A stretch of 64,000 nt of DNA from Pocillopora verrucosa. Its lineage: Eukaryota; Cnidaria; Anthozoa; Scleractinia; Pocilloporidae. The notes below the pieces were generated by a model, which was given only the letters and a program-made list of their open reading frames with translations, was not told the DNA's origin and ran no database searches. Location: contig NC_089313.1 in assembly GCF_036669915.1 (NCBI RefSeq), positions 13,901,440 through 13,965,439 of the forward strand, in the 5' to 3' direction. A program made the translations under genes and the position numbers. How positions within the stretch are numbered: the stretch's first letter is position 1; each line of letters opens with the position of its first letter. Below are positions 34,849 through 46,021 of this stretch, one piece after another.

Positions 34849-35778
34849 TTACACTTCCGTCTTCTTTGACAACTCCTCGCAGCTGTGTAGGGGATCAATA
34901 TCTATATTTTTCGGGAGTCTGAATCCTTTTCTAGGTAAGTCCATAAACTGTGGGTACTCGTCAGCGATCACACTTTTCCATCTGTTTGGAACAAGAATGT
35001 TGAATCCCTCAAAGGTCATTTCCCTTAAGGGAAATATACCCCACGGAATTGAATCGGTTACGAAGATATCGAGCTGCAAACCGTCGTGCCAATCACATCC
35101 TTTCTTAAGGCAATATTTGTAGCAGCTGGATCGATCTCTAACTTTGGGTCGCCAATTGCCACGGTAAACTCCCACCCGTGTATCACTGACCGACCTAATG
35201 TTAAAAATACTCTTCGGCCGATGATACTTTGAGTCTGTCTCGGATGTTTGGAAGAACATATCATCTGGTAGTTCTCTGGAGAATTTTTCAAAGAAGTCGA
35301 TGTAATACATGAGTGGTATCTCAATATCAATATCATCATCCCATGGAATAAACCCGTTGTGCCTTATGGCTCCTATGAGGGATCCGGATCGCAGCCAGTA
35401 TGGTATGTTGTGCTTGCGCGAAATGAGATCGAATACTCGCAACATCCTTGTGACTACAAGTTGGGCCTGTCGCAGCGTAGTGTTTCCTTTACGTCGGATG
35501 TCAGGACAGGAAAATCTATCCTTATTTAGATCACAGGAGGAAATCTCTGTAAAAGGTTTTGGACACATTTCGCCAGGGAATGATAGTTTCTCTTTGCAAA
35601 GTCTGCTCCTCGAGCGTTCCCCTTGCTTGTTCACAACATCTCCTCGTAAAATTTCATGTCCGAAGGCGTATCGATGGATCGATTGCAAATACACTGGATC
35701 CAAGAAGAAATTGATGTAAATCAAAAAAAATACACAGATTAAAATGATCAGCTTGAGTTTTCTCTTGAATCTTCGCAT
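34849..35778 (-). CDS. LicD-domain type II membrane protein, copy 1
   Basis: A 309-residue single-exon ORF. A basic N-terminus (MRRFKRKLK) precedes one hydrophobic anchor (about residues 10-26), the layout of a Golgi-type type II membrane protein. The luminal part carries the LicD signature [18 protein letters not shown] at residues 132-149, with the acidic DDD for metal binding, and DGLQLDIF at 232-239. LicD proteins include bacterial phosphocholine transferases and animal fukutin/FKRP relatives that move phosphate-linked groups such as ribitol-phosphate onto glycans. Many invertebrate members are uncharacterised, so the donor and acceptor are unknown. About ten cysteines suggest disulphides. 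The ORF is intact and the motif complete. A paralogue lies at 51637-52569, on the same strand. Confidence 0.85.
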   Translation of the reverse strand: MRRFKRKLKLIILICVFFLIYINFFLDPVYLQSIHRYAFGHEILRGDVVNKQGERSRSRLCKEKLSFPGEMCPKPFTEISSCDLNKDRFSCPDIRRKGNTTLRQAQLVVTRMLRVFDLISRKHNIPYWLRSGSLIGAIRHNGFIPWDDDIDIEIPLMYYIDFFEKFSRELPDDMFFQTSETDSKYHRPKSIFNIRSVSDTRVGVYRGNWRPKVRDRSSCYKYCLKKGCDWHDGLQLDIFVTDSIPWGIFPLREMTFEGFNILVPNRWKSVIADEYPQFMDLPRKGFRLPKNIDIDPLHSCEELSKKTEV

Positions 35779-35870
35779 GTTTTGTACGTCTTGATTTCGG
35801 CCTACGAACTGTGAACCCGTCTACAGTATATTGCTCAGCGGTAGTGAACCAGTCACGCTAAGCATTAACA

Positions 35871-35996
35871 GAGTGAATATTGAAGCTGTAACGGTGAGGT
35901 TTATGGAATTTTGCGGCGAAAGTTCATTGAGTTAACCTCGCAGCATTTTACTTTCTTTTAGAAACTGCTAGTTATGCTTTCTAATGACAGAGGCCT
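35871..35996 (-). promoter_or_regulatory. Conserved upstream block of LicD copy 1
   Basis: About 120 bases (GTAACGGTGAG...TTTATGGAATTTTGCGG...TGAGTTAACCTCGCAGCA...CTAATGACAGAGGC) shared with 53998-54130 upstream of copy 2. Conservation between diverged paralogues, about 90 bases from the ATG here, suggests promoter or 5' UTR. Confidence 0.5.
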
Positions 35997-36318
35997 AACC
36001 ATTAAATAGGGGAGAACTATAATGAAGGGTGGCAAAGGGTTTTTGTGTGACGCATGATGGCCCCAACGTGCATGACAGGACGGAAAACGCGTGCACTGTA
36101 AGTACCTCCCTTTGTCCCATATAACTATATAACTATATAAAGCTTTCCGGTTAATTTTTATCGTTTTATCGCGTTGAGATAGGCCGCTGTCCACTAGAAT
36201 TTTCTACAACATTATATCGGTATGGAAACGCGGGCACAAACTCAGCCACAGGGAATCGAGTACCGAAGGCGATCGCCAACAAAAAGCGCGCGCTTGGCGC
36301 GTGCTTGGCAAAGTAATC

Positions 36319-36498
36319 ATGCCACGACGATCTCGGGAAAGTACAATCGAAGAAAAACGCAGGATGCGAAATCAAAGGAGGAAACGTAAACGATTGTCAA
36401 GGACAGCTAGGGAAAGGGAGAACAGAGAAATGAGAACACAAAAGGAAAGAGATGCATATCCTTGGCGCGAATGTATTATGGCAAATGGAAAGCATTAG
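36319..36498 (+). CDS. Small Arg/Lys-rich ORF, uncertain
   Basis: A 59-codon frame from ATG at 36319. Residues are strongly basic and helical (RRMRNQRRKRKRLSRTARE), with repeated R-x-x-x-R spacing. This resembles the basic repeat regions seen at the N-terminus of some cnidarian mobile-element proteins, but no domain can be named. It sits beside a CpG-rich GCGCGC tract and could be a first exon or chance. Confidence 0.25.
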   Translation: MPRRSRESTIEEKRRMRNQRRKRKRLSRTARERENREMRTQKERDAYPWRECIMANGKH

Positions 36499-37690
36499 TC
36501 GAACAGAATAAAAAGACCCTGGACAAAACCAAGGTAGGTACTCGGTTAGCGTCAAAATAGAATAAAATAGTTGTTGGTTACAAAAAACGATATCACCGAA
36601 CTGAAGCTGAACGTAATCAAACTAGCATTGTCTTGCATTGTACAAAACGTCCTGGGGTTGACTTCAACATAAACTCATAGGGGGAGGGGAGAGTGTAGCC
36701 CTCAAAATTTGTCTCCTTTTTATGATGAAATGAAAAAAAAACTACAATCATTTTCGTAAAATAAGGCAAAGAATCCCCATTTGAAATTACCACATTCTGA
36801 AATGATTTGGCCGGAATTCATTCATTTCTGTTTGCCAAGCAGACAGGCAAAACTTTTGTCTCAAAAGGACAGTCATTGAGCTTTGAGCATTTTCCCTTCC
36901 ATCTTGCCATGTAGTGTTGATCTTGCCCTACCAAGGTTACCACAGATCAAAAAATGGCCAGGGATAGAAATTTCAAGGTCAGGGAAAAGTCAGGGAAATT
37001 AAAGTTTTTACACCACTGAGTTTCATACCATGCTGGAAGAAATATTTCAGATGATCTCAGCAATTTTTTAATGAAGAAGAGGAGACTGGACATTTTGTAT
37101 CCATTTCATCAGGGAAATTTTATTTTTATCATGGATAGGTCAGTACCTTAATAGTCAGGGAATTTTGGAAAGTTCTGTTTGTGGCAACCATGCCTAACCT
37201 CTGTGTATCTCTATCAACAGTGTTAGAGTTAAGTCTAAAATGAATACATAAAATACTTGGGGTTGTTTAGGATACAAGGAGAGACTTAAAGAAGGCAAAT
37301 GAGCTGCAGTTTATTATATGAAAGGGATAAAGTTTACCAATAAATCTATTAACATAGGAATTACAATTTCCTCGATTGTGATTAGTTTTAAAAACTCCTA
37401 TTTTCCACTAATTCACTTGCCAAGTTGTTGTTGGACAGTTCAATAAGCCAAATACATTCAAAGTTGTAGTTTAAGTCGACCAATCGCATTCAAAGTTGTG
37501 GTTTAAATCAATCAATCACAACCTTGGTTTCAATCACCATAGAAACAGTGTACAGATTCCTAAATTGGGGCTTTCTTCAAAACAGAGAATTGGTTTCTCT
37601 TGAGCAATGACAATATTTAAGTGTTCTTTTTAATTTGGAAATTGTAATTTTTATGATTGATTGGTAAAGGACTTTGTGTCATTCGTTTCG
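36499..37690. other. Intergenic with minor repeats
   Basis: Near 36955-37160 the phrase TCAGGGAA(A)TT recurs several times. Near 37450-37500 CATTCAAAGTTGT(A/G)GTTTAA is repeated twice. No gene is seen. Confidence 0.4.
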
Positions 37691-37773
37691 GTCTGTAATC
37701 ATACTCGTGATAAACAAATTGTACTCCCACTATGCAGTCGTCTGATTTTGTTATCACTCATATGATTACAGAC
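37691..37773. mobile_element. Palindromic MITE, TCTGTAATCAT family, copy B
   Basis: GTCTGTAATCATACTCGTGAT at the left and TATCACTCATATGATTACAGAC at the right. Same internal layout as copy A at 18032. Confidence 0.65.
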
Positions 37774-37875
37774 CAAAGACCACTCAGTCCTATTACCACT
37801 TATTACACAATCTAGCATGTGAATCTTATTAAGCTGACCAGCTTCACTTTTCCTCTGTTTATTACTTTATTCCAG

Positions 37876-38679
37876 ATTAGAGACGGGAATACAAAATCAG
37901 GACCACCCAGTAGCAAATTTGCCACTGTTAATTTAATTGATCCATCTGAGCTTCAACCAATCAGTGAAAAGGAATTAATACTAGGACAGGGTTCATATGG
38001 CCGGTGCATTTTAAAATCTTTAAAAAGATTAAACGTTCTTGTGGTAGAAAAACAATGTCTGATGCAAAGCACTAAAGAGATGGTAAAGGAGGCACAAATC
38101 ATGTAGACTCTCACACACAAAAACATTCCTGCAATAATAGGAATCCAGCTTGAAAGAGAGCCTATATCTCTAGTGATGGAGTTCAAAGGGGAAGAAAATA
38201 CATGGACAACAGTCAGTAAACTATTGTATTGCAAAGAATCCAATGGTATATTAGAGAAAGTTAACAGTTCACTGACAAGCAAAGACTGGCTGATCATTTG
38301 TCATGATATCACAGATGCTCCCACTCACATTCACTCCAAAGGCTTTCTTCATTGTGGTCTCAAATCAAACAATGTTCTTGTAACCGATAAACATGGCCAA
38401 ATTATAGACTTTGGAAAGGCCTGTGACAGTTCATTTCCCCCTGCAAAGAAGTACACTTTTCACTATAGGCACATTGCTCCTGAAGTTCTGAATGGCACCC
38501 ATTGTAGCAAAGCCAGTGATGTTTATTCCCTTGGCCAAATCCTGCATGAAGTAGCTACAAAGCAAGAAATTCCAATGTTACTTGTCAATGCTCAAAAATG
38601 CTTGGACAGCAACACCACAAGGGGACCAACAACAACAGGACTAATGGCATCACTGGCCTCTTTAATATGTAGCCTTTAG
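37876..38679 (+). pseudogene. Protein-kinase pseudogene
   Basis: After a possible acceptor (ATTCCAG) one frame reads a kinase-like sequence to TAG at 38677, broken by a single in-frame TAG at 38104. Visible parts: glycine loop LGQGSYGRC, a VEK in place of the VAVK lysine site, the helix C region EAQIM, HKNIPAIIG, the hinge VMEFKG, then HCGLKSNNVLV where the HRD catalytic Asp is replaced by Gly, DFGKA (metal-binding DFG kept), the activation-segment APEVLNG, and SDVYSLGQILHEVAT. The order is that of a tyrosine-kinase-like or TKL kinase. Loss of the catalytic Asp plus the stop argue for a non-functional copy. The single-exon form suggests a retrocopy or one large exon. Confidence 0.75.
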
Positions 38680-41520
38680 GGGAAGTCAGGAAGAAAGGGG
38701 ATAGGGGTTAAATGAAAAAAAATTGAATTGAGAATGATTCATTAGGCTAGTAAAACAACAAGGGGAGGTTGTGCTCTTTCGCAGTATTTACTTTTGTGAA
38801 GATATTCAAGAAGTGTATTGCTGGATGGGGATGACAACAAGAGCCACCTGGCTTTTTTTTCAATTAAGGACCTTCCTATACACAATAGTTATGACCAGTT
38901 TCCCTACTTAACAACATACTGTCCTATAACATAACCTTTCTTGCTAGTGATGAAGGCCTCACCTTGTAGTTTAGGTTGCAAGAAACTTACAAAGTCACAA
39001 TATGTTTCTCAGCAATGTTTCTTAGCTTTTTGGCTATGCCAAGTCCAGTGATGTACATGTAGAGCCTGAAGATTGCCCTTAAGTTGTTAGATGAATTGAT
39101 TAGATGACAATTTTCTTCACCGACTTTATAGCTCTGATCAAGGAAAAATATATGAAAAGGTTTTGTCTAAGATAAGCTTCTCCTAATTATTGTTCTCACA
39201 GCAATAACATTCAGAACAATCAAAACAAAAAGACTTGAATAAGTAAATAACTAAATGAATAACTAAATGAATAAGTAACTAACTTACTTACTTAAATATA
39301 TACACATTTTTAAAAATTAAAGTCAACCAGAGTTGAAATTCAGTTAAAAGATATTTGTTTCTTGGTGACAGTGGCAGCTATTGTGTTAAATTATAGATGC
39401 AAAAATTTAGCAAGTGTTTAACTCTAGCAATGTTTTCGTCAGAGGAAATACTTGCTAATAATGATCCACATGTGAAAACATGAAAATCATATTAGGCATA
39501 TAATTTAGCCTCAATACTTTTCTTTGCACCATTTTGCAGCCTTTTTTTAGATCCCTAGCCCATAGAATTTCATCACCTCCCATCGCTTGGGGGCAACTAA
39601 TGGCTATGGATAATTCTGGATCAGCCAAAATGACACATTTTTGCTAGTTTGCTGATTCCTGTCAACAGAGACAAATATTACCTTGAGATGATCAATTTTG
39701 GTTGGAAACAAAAAGAAAACTGCATGTAGGCTGCTGGTGGAAACCCTCTGTATTAGTCTGCCCTCTTCCACAGTTAGCAGCGGGATTAGGGAAAGTCACA
39801 CCACAGTAAATTAAAAACAAAAAAAAATAATCACAAAAACAGTTCCAGCAGCACAGAAAGGCCACAATGTTGGATGGATGGCCAGGTATACAATTGGAAA
39901 AAAAATTGCAAAATGTATACCAGCATGTTTGTGTTAATCCCATATTATGAAGTATGAGTTGTTTTCAGTAACTCAGTGTCAAATTTTATGGTATAGTTTT
40001 CTGTAAATTATTATAATAACTAATTATCATCATATTGGCTTTCCATTGTTAGACATTAATGCCAATTTCTTGACCAATTGGAAGTAAAACCAAGTATAAC
40101 TTGTTTGCATATCTAAAAGTAAATAAACAAAGTTAAAACTGGGTGGGTTGCCTTGAGAACCCATTTGTTCTGGTGTGTTGTTTTCTGAGTTCTTAGAAAT
40201 AAGTGCACACTATCTTAACTCTGGTATAATTTTGAATATCAGAACCCTGAAGAGTAGCCCTTACTAACAGACCTGGTGCATGACACAGTAGTTTGGGTGT
40301 GTTTCTATATGACCAAATGATAGGTTTTGACCTGTTTTGAGACTTATCCATGTCAATGGTACCGTCCATCTAGTTTGCAAACATAGTACTTTTAAATGAA
40401 TTCAGTAGACTTGTTCATTTGATCATTATCATCTGCCACACAATTGTGTTCCCTATTACAATAGTGTTCACTGTGAGATCTAGAATAACATAAATGTAGG
40501 CAAAAATGGTATAATAAATTATTTGAGCCTAAGCCTTCTTGTAGTTGAAATATTGGGAAAGAAAGGAAGAAGAAGAAAATAATCAAGAATAGAAGAATTA
40601 GGCATATGCAAGATAACATTCTGTTTCCATTGTTACTTTAGCAAATCAGTATTCCTGTTGTGAAGATGTCACATCTTTTATCAACAGGACTGCCAAGATG
40701 ACTCATCTTTTTGCCAGTTTCTGTTTGCTATTGTAACAATAACTCTTGCAGTCCACTGGCAAAGGCCAAAAATTAACTTAGGAATAAAACAAGGATGCTG
40801 TGGCTCAAAAAACTTTGTATTAGGACACTTCCAGCTTGAACCTAGGAGTCAGCATTTAGGCTTTGAGTTTAAGCAGAGACATTTCCCTTTTTCTAAAATT
40901 TATGATCTATTTGCAAGTATTTTCACAAGCCAAAGCCAAAGCCTTCTCTTAAAATTAATGATTGAAAAACCAAGGTATGTTAGTTAACATTTTCTTTCAC
41001 TTATTAAGTTTCATTGTAGCAACTTCACCTTCACCTAACTTCTTCGCGCCAAGTGGCACAGAAGGCCTCATCCCTGAAACATTTTTGTATATTCATCTCT
41101 CATCTCGTACCTATCCTGTGTATCCGTGTATGTAAGCTATGTTCGTGCTAAAAATCTAAAGGTGGGAGGATAACCATAACTCCACTGACTCACCTCTACA
41201 AGTTAACATGTCTCACAGTTCCTTGCATATTAAATGAGTCGTGCTGATTAGAAATGCTCGAAGTGTAAATGGTATTTTTGACAAAATAATTGAAGACAAG
41301 TACGCATGCGTTAAGGGTGCCCGGCTCGATATTTCGATTCGCCCACGAAATCAATTGACCGTGAAGATCTGGGAGAAAGCCGTTTACCAACAGGCTACTG
41401 GAAAGCGCTTTTAGTTATTCACCATACGGGATAGCTGCATACCCACAAATATGTCGTAGAAAGAACATGCCATCCTACGACTAACAAACAACTCGTGGTT
41501 GAAAGCCGGTTAAGACAACA
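38680..41520. other. Intergenic, no gene recognised
   Basis: AT-rich DNA with a TAAC/TGAA simple repeat at 39236-39297. Open frames at 39692-39943, 40392-40619 and 41196-41390 have no support as genes. Confidence 0.45.
39236..39297. repeat. Degenerate tetranucleotide repeat
   Basis: Runs of AAATAACTAAATGAATAACT and ACTTACTTACTT. Simple sequence. Confidence 0.7.
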
Positions 41521-41559
41521 GGCAAAAGAATGGAGTCTTTTATTAAGATTAAGAATCAT

Positions 41560-41712
41560 ATTACGACATTTATAACATTAACCAGGACTCCATTCACGAG
41601 CGATGACACATTGATCTCTATAGTTTGAAAGGTTATGGAGTCGCATTACAACACTAACCAGGACACCAATAACTTGCGATGATAAGTTGATCTCCTACAG
41701 TTTGACATGCTT
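41560..41712. repeat. Tandem duplication, about 76-bp unit
   Basis: AACATTAACCAGGACTCCAT...GCGATGACACATTGATCTC...AGTTTGA is repeated as ACACTAACCAGGACACCAAT...GCGATGATAAGTTGATCTC...AGTTTGA. Confidence 0.65.
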
Positions 41713-41798
41713 TCACACATTCCCAACAGACCCGGGGAAATAACGCTGCGGGAGATGATACTTGCAGTAAAAGCCATATCCGTCCTCTCATGCGTACT

Positions 41799-42698
41799 CA
41801 TAAACATTGACAATCTATTGTGCGAAGGGCAAAAGCATTATGCGCTAGTCAGTGGAAAGCCCCGCACCCCCATACCCGGGGAATGCGGGTCATTAGCTGG
41901 GGATTTTAGCGGTTTTAAGTGGTCATCTTTGCCCCAGTGTGCGGGGTGTTCGACAACATTAGACACAAATAACAGCGACCGGGGACCGTTAGCGGGGCTT
42001 TGGCGGGGATTTCGCTTTTGAATAGGCCTGCAAAGAACACTGGGAAAGCGTATGATCTCAAAATGGCGGCCGCCAACAAGAAGGTATGTACGATTTAAAA
42101 TCCATTGTTTTCATGCTTGTAATGGGCAATCGATTAAATTCTGTGTTCAATCTCTAAATATTATCATGTCTTGTAGTGAAATTAGAAAAAGGGGGGGAAA
42201 TGTTTATGCCCTCGTCATGCTTGATTAGCGATTTATTTAGAGCGTTGACCTTTTGTCTTTTGGCACTTGTTTTCATTTCCGTTGCAACTGTGCAAACCGA
42301 GCCAATGGGCGTTTTTTTTTAGTCATTTACACGTCCAGAGAAAAGTTTACAGAACTATGTCTTACCAAGAGGAGTAGAGGAAGCCATGATTGTTTCATCT
42401 ATTTTATGAAGACATTGAAAAAGTTTTTGTAAGAGTTAAATTTGAGGCACAATTCTTGAAATAAATTAATTTTGGTCAACGTTGTGTATTTGGGATTTTT
42501 CAAGTATTGCCCCGGGGGCGGAGTACAAAAATGAGGTTTTGACATAAGAAATTGCCCCGCATAGCGGGGAATTTGCTTCATTTAGTTGGGACGCCTGGTC
42601 TAATGCCCCGCTATTCCCCGGGTATGGGGGTGCGGGGCTTTCCACTGACTAGTGCATAATGCTTTTGCCCTTCGCACAATAGATTGTCAATGTTTATG
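41799..42698. mobile_element. 900-bp inverted-repeat element with 86-bp arms
   Basis: Arms at 41799-41884 and 42613-42698 match inversely at nearly every position (CATAAACATTGACAATC... to ...CCCCGCACCCCCATACCCGG). GCGGGG/CCCCGC motifs are dense just inside both arms. The interior contains ATGGCGGCCGCCAACAAG at 42063 followed by AAG and GTATGT, which looks like a 7-codon first exon and donor. I see no further exon. Target duplication is not evident. It could be a non-autonomous DNA transposon or an inverted duplication around a promoter. Confidence 0.6.
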
Positions 42699-42772
42699 AT
42701 AATTGCGCAAATGAATTTTCTATTCTTTACGAATGCTTGTCAATAAATGCAATTGTTTGTTGGTTGGTGTTA

Positions 42773-42819
<47 letters not shown>

Positions 42820-43329
42820 ATCTGAGCGCGCATTTGTTTATCAGTTAACGTTATTGAATATCGATACATATTCAAATATCCTAATTGAAAGTTATTTGAA
42901 AGAAGTCAGTATCGCCGCAAACGCTAATCACTCGTACTTCAAACTTTACTAGAACTAACTTGACAAATTGTTGAACACGGTAAAAGACGATTTATAACTG
43001 AATTCCCCCCGTTTGTACGTCCCCGCGAAGTCCAGTTAGAGTGCATGAAAACCTTATCGTCACAAGATGTTGACACTTTACTTTTTTGATGCTGATTATG
43101 TACATGGTTTAGAACAGTTGTAATGCAGGGTGAAGTTTGTTTTTGAATGAAATCATACATTTTCTTTTCAATGCATTTCACGGACATGAAAGATATCGGA
43201 TTGATAAAAAAAGCTTAAAAAGGGTTTTCAAGAAGTGAATTCTTTTTCCATGTTCCTTGAGGAATCAGACTCGTATACTGCTCTGTTTCTTTCCATTTAT
43301 CCTCTTTAACATGTAAAGAACCCCACGGC
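42699..43329. other. Intergenic, no feature seen
   Basis: No coding frame or repeat supported. Confidence 0.4.
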
Positions 43330-43655
43330 CCCAGCGTAAACTGAGCGTTTGACATGAGATTTATAAATCTCCTCGGGATCGCTCAGCAGTTCCTCATCGA
43401 CATATAATAGCTTGGATTGTATAAGTTTTCTCGGTGTCTTAAATTTTAACGAAAATTTAAGACTGTCAGTCATTTACTTAATTGGGAACCGTGAGTTACG
43501 CTATTTCTAAGTATTCTGAGCCAACGTAAACCGTTAGGGTTAAATTTTCGGTAATTATTCCTTTGGCACTTTTCGGGATCAAGCTCTCGTAAAATCTGCA
43601 TGACCATGTCTCGAGGAACAGCAGTATCGTAGCTTGTTCTTAGTTTGTTCCACAT
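43330..43655 (-). pseudogene. Transposon-derived coding fragment (integrase-region-like)
   Basis: A minus-strand frame starting near 43655 reads LRTSYDTAVPRDMVMQILRE then LDPEKCQRNNYRKFNPNGLRW. It resembles the helix-turn-helix stretch that precedes the integrase core in a common cnidarian transposon protein family (from memory, not searched). A second piece near 43330-43410 reads ELLSDPEEIYKSHVKRSVYAG, and degenerate copies recur at 50322-50410 and 50770-50870. The integrase catalytic core is absent. A decayed remnant. Confidence 0.4.
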
Positions 43656-43829
43656 CGCACGATTTGTCAGATTCTTCGTACACGTTCAACGCGGACCCAC
43701 ATGAACTGTCACGTTTTTATAAACTTTTGTTGTGCAATTTTATGTTTGTGCAGTGCTGACCTCTGATCTGAGCGATTGACATTTGAAACTAATTAGCATA
43801 TACAGTAAATGGTTTGAACCCGGGGTTAA

Positions 43830-43960
43830 CATGTAATAGTGTAGTTTGATCGTCCGGGTGAGTGTAGTCCTGAGAAGGACTGTTGTCGGTAGTGGTGACT
43901 GACGTTTCGACAACCTGAGTGGAAGTCATCATCAGAGTCAAGTTAGGTCGTACTATTCGG
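43830..43960 (-). mobile_element. Solo Penelope-type terminal repeat remnant
   Basis: Contains the hammerhead motif listed next with flanks such as AGTCCTGAGAAGGACTGTTGTCGG (a small hairpin, AGTCCT/AGGACT). No endonuclease or reverse transcriptase is nearby, so only the terminal repeat survives. Confidence 0.45.
43896..43940 (-). ncRNA. Hammerhead ribozyme motif, well formed
   Basis: Minus strand: stem I TGACT/AGTCA (5 bp), CTGATGA core, stem II GACTTCC/GGTTGTC around ACTCA with a central U-U mismatch pair, GAAA, then CGTC with the self-complementary ACGT stem III. One extra T sits between core and stem II, the same place as the extra A in the 32-33 kb motifs. All conserved core positions of a type I hammerhead are present. 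Confidence 0.75.
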
Positions 43961-44017
43961 TTCGTTTGTAATGTTAATGTCGTGAATGAGTCGTTTGTAT
44001 GGTGCCGGTGTCACAGC

Positions 44018-44076
44018 GGATTTGGAACCCCCGCGGATTTGGACCCCCCCCCCCCGGTCCGTATCTGCTAGCGGAT

Positions 44077-44110
<34 letters not shown>

Positions 44111-44148
44111 TGGACCCTCCTTCGCAGATTTGGACCTCCCTACCAAAC
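44018..44148. repeat. GCGGATTTGGACCCCCC palindromic minisatellite
   Basis: GCGGATTTGGA(A/C)CCCCC occurs about four times, once as the inverse GGTCCAAATCCGC forming a perfect local palindrome with its neighbour (GCGGATTTGGACC/GGTCCAAATCCGC). Drives the Pro/Gly-rich spurious frames on both strands. Confidence 0.75.
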
Positions 44149-45119
44149 TTTCCTTTTAAGCATTCTTTGTATCATATTTGATTACTAATTCTATTTGCAA
44201 GCTTTTTGTCGATGTTCTTTTCAATCACAAAACAACATTCCTCAATAAAGGTAAAAGAAAAAACTAGCCATTTCGTTCCAATTCTACCGCATTTATCATA
44301 GCGAGTCGTACAGTACACGTAAGAATCAGATGTGAACAAACTAATGCATTCGAACATTGACACGAAACGTCATAACAATAGTGGAGACTATTGCGTCCAG
44401 TCACAAAAATAACTCAGTCTGATTTTCTAAAATAATAACATTAAACAGTTTCTGAACAAGAACGAAGAAACTACTCCTACTACAAGTCGTTCGTAAAGCC
44501 TATGATAAGTAAAAATGTTTCTATTCTGAACTATTGGAACTCTCAGCTTATTTTCAGATGCAAATCAACATTAATCAACATTAATGTCAACGTCTTAACA
44601 AAAGTGGAGACTATTACATCGGACTCAATCTTATTTTCAAATTTTAACGATTATTAACTGTTGAGGGATCCGAAATAACACCTTAACAATTACGAAGACG
44701 TCTAGAGTCTGGCGATCTGCAGACAATGCAGAGCCACTCGCCCTCCGGGGTAGTCTTAAATCATGTGAAACCATTCCTCGCACAACTCGCACCGAACCAT
44801 GTCGTCCTAACACTCGGGCATTGAATAATGACAAAATAAATTAGTGTCACAAGTTTGTCTCCTATTGAATCTGGTGGTGTTCGACTATCGCGGAAAAGGT
44901 ACAAAAACGACCTCTCTCCAGACATCAAATTAACTCTTGCCCATTTTCCCTTGGTCAAAAGAAACATCCGACGGGATGCCAGTTCTTATGCATTAACGAT
45001 ACGCATGTTTTGAATGAAATACATACTTTAGTACGCACTGGAACGTAAAGTATCATCCATTTTTACTAGAACATTGAGGACGATGTTTTCACTCAGTTTT
45101 GTTGGGGGGTCCAACAAAG
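44149..45119. other. Intergenic, no gene recognised
   Basis: Short frames at 44637-44967 and elsewhere carry no recognisable signal. Confidence 0.4.
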
Positions 45120-45486
45120 CCCTTTTCTTATGTACGTTGTAAACCTCGAAATGGACAACTCGCTAAAATGCGTTCTGGAAGTAAGGTGAGGTATTTTTTT
45201 TTTGAGAATTTGACGTATTTTTTTATTCCTTAGAGCGGTCGTAAATATTAATAATAATAATATAATAATAATAATACAGTATTTATATAGCGCTATTTCT
45301 ATTGCTATTCAATAGCGCTTTACAATTCATTTATAAAAGACATTGATAAAATTTATAAAAACGTAAACATCACTAAAATATGAGTAAAAAACTAGCTAAT
45401 AACAATAATAATAACAAACTCTTATAACTCCGCCGTGACTCTTGCGCAGGATGATCATCTCACAGCTGGAGCTTGGGCCACCTGTG
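45120..45486. mobile_element. Half copy of the CACAGGCGG foldback, with an internal insert
   Basis: Matches the right arm of 47650-48148 from CTTATGTACGTTG to the terminus CTTGGGCCACCTGTG at 45486. About 45248-45411 interrupts the match with AAT-rich DNA containing TTTATATAGCGCTATTTC and a GCGCTTTACAATTCATT block, an apparent small insertion flanked by AAT repeats. Confidence 0.65.
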
Positions 45487-45670
45487 GCAGAACGACATAA
45501 TGTGTGCCTGTAGGTGTGGTACATGGGTGACATTTTTCTGACGTTACATGTACGAGTACGTGTGTGTTTTGAGGTCACGGATTCAGGGCAACAAGCACAT
45601 TACCGAACTCTAAATGTAACGTCAATAGTTTATCAGTAGTTTATTCATTAAGTTGATAAATAGTAATGAT

Positions 45671-45701
45671 AAAAACAAAAACAAAAACAAAAACAAAAAA
45701 C
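45671..45701. repeat. (AAAAAC)n simple repeat
   Basis: Five consecutive AAAAAC units. Confidence 0.9.
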
Positions 45702-46021
45702 TTGCCTATTTGCAGCGTCCAGAAATATTTAAGCGAGGCCTAGTCATCTATACCCAACACCGCGCAAGGAAACTCGAGTATGCTGTGTCACAGCTGGCTC
45801 GCACATGCTCACAGGAAAGGCCATGACCAGGTCGCTTAAACTCTGAACGTAATTGCGTTAAATATATTTCATCAGAAATCCAGAAGATTTTTAGTAGTTT
45901 TGGGCGTAGCTTTACTGAGTTTACCATATACCGAGATGTTTTATCTGAAAAGCTTTATTTAAGAAAAGGTATTTCTGTTCAGAATGCCTTATTTCGTGCT
46001 AAGACAGTTCGTATTTAAAAC

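Noticed and set aside
35309..35719. 136-codon plus-strand frame, and its 52100-52462 counterpart
   Set aside because: Antisense shadows of the two LicD genes, conserved only because the genes are.
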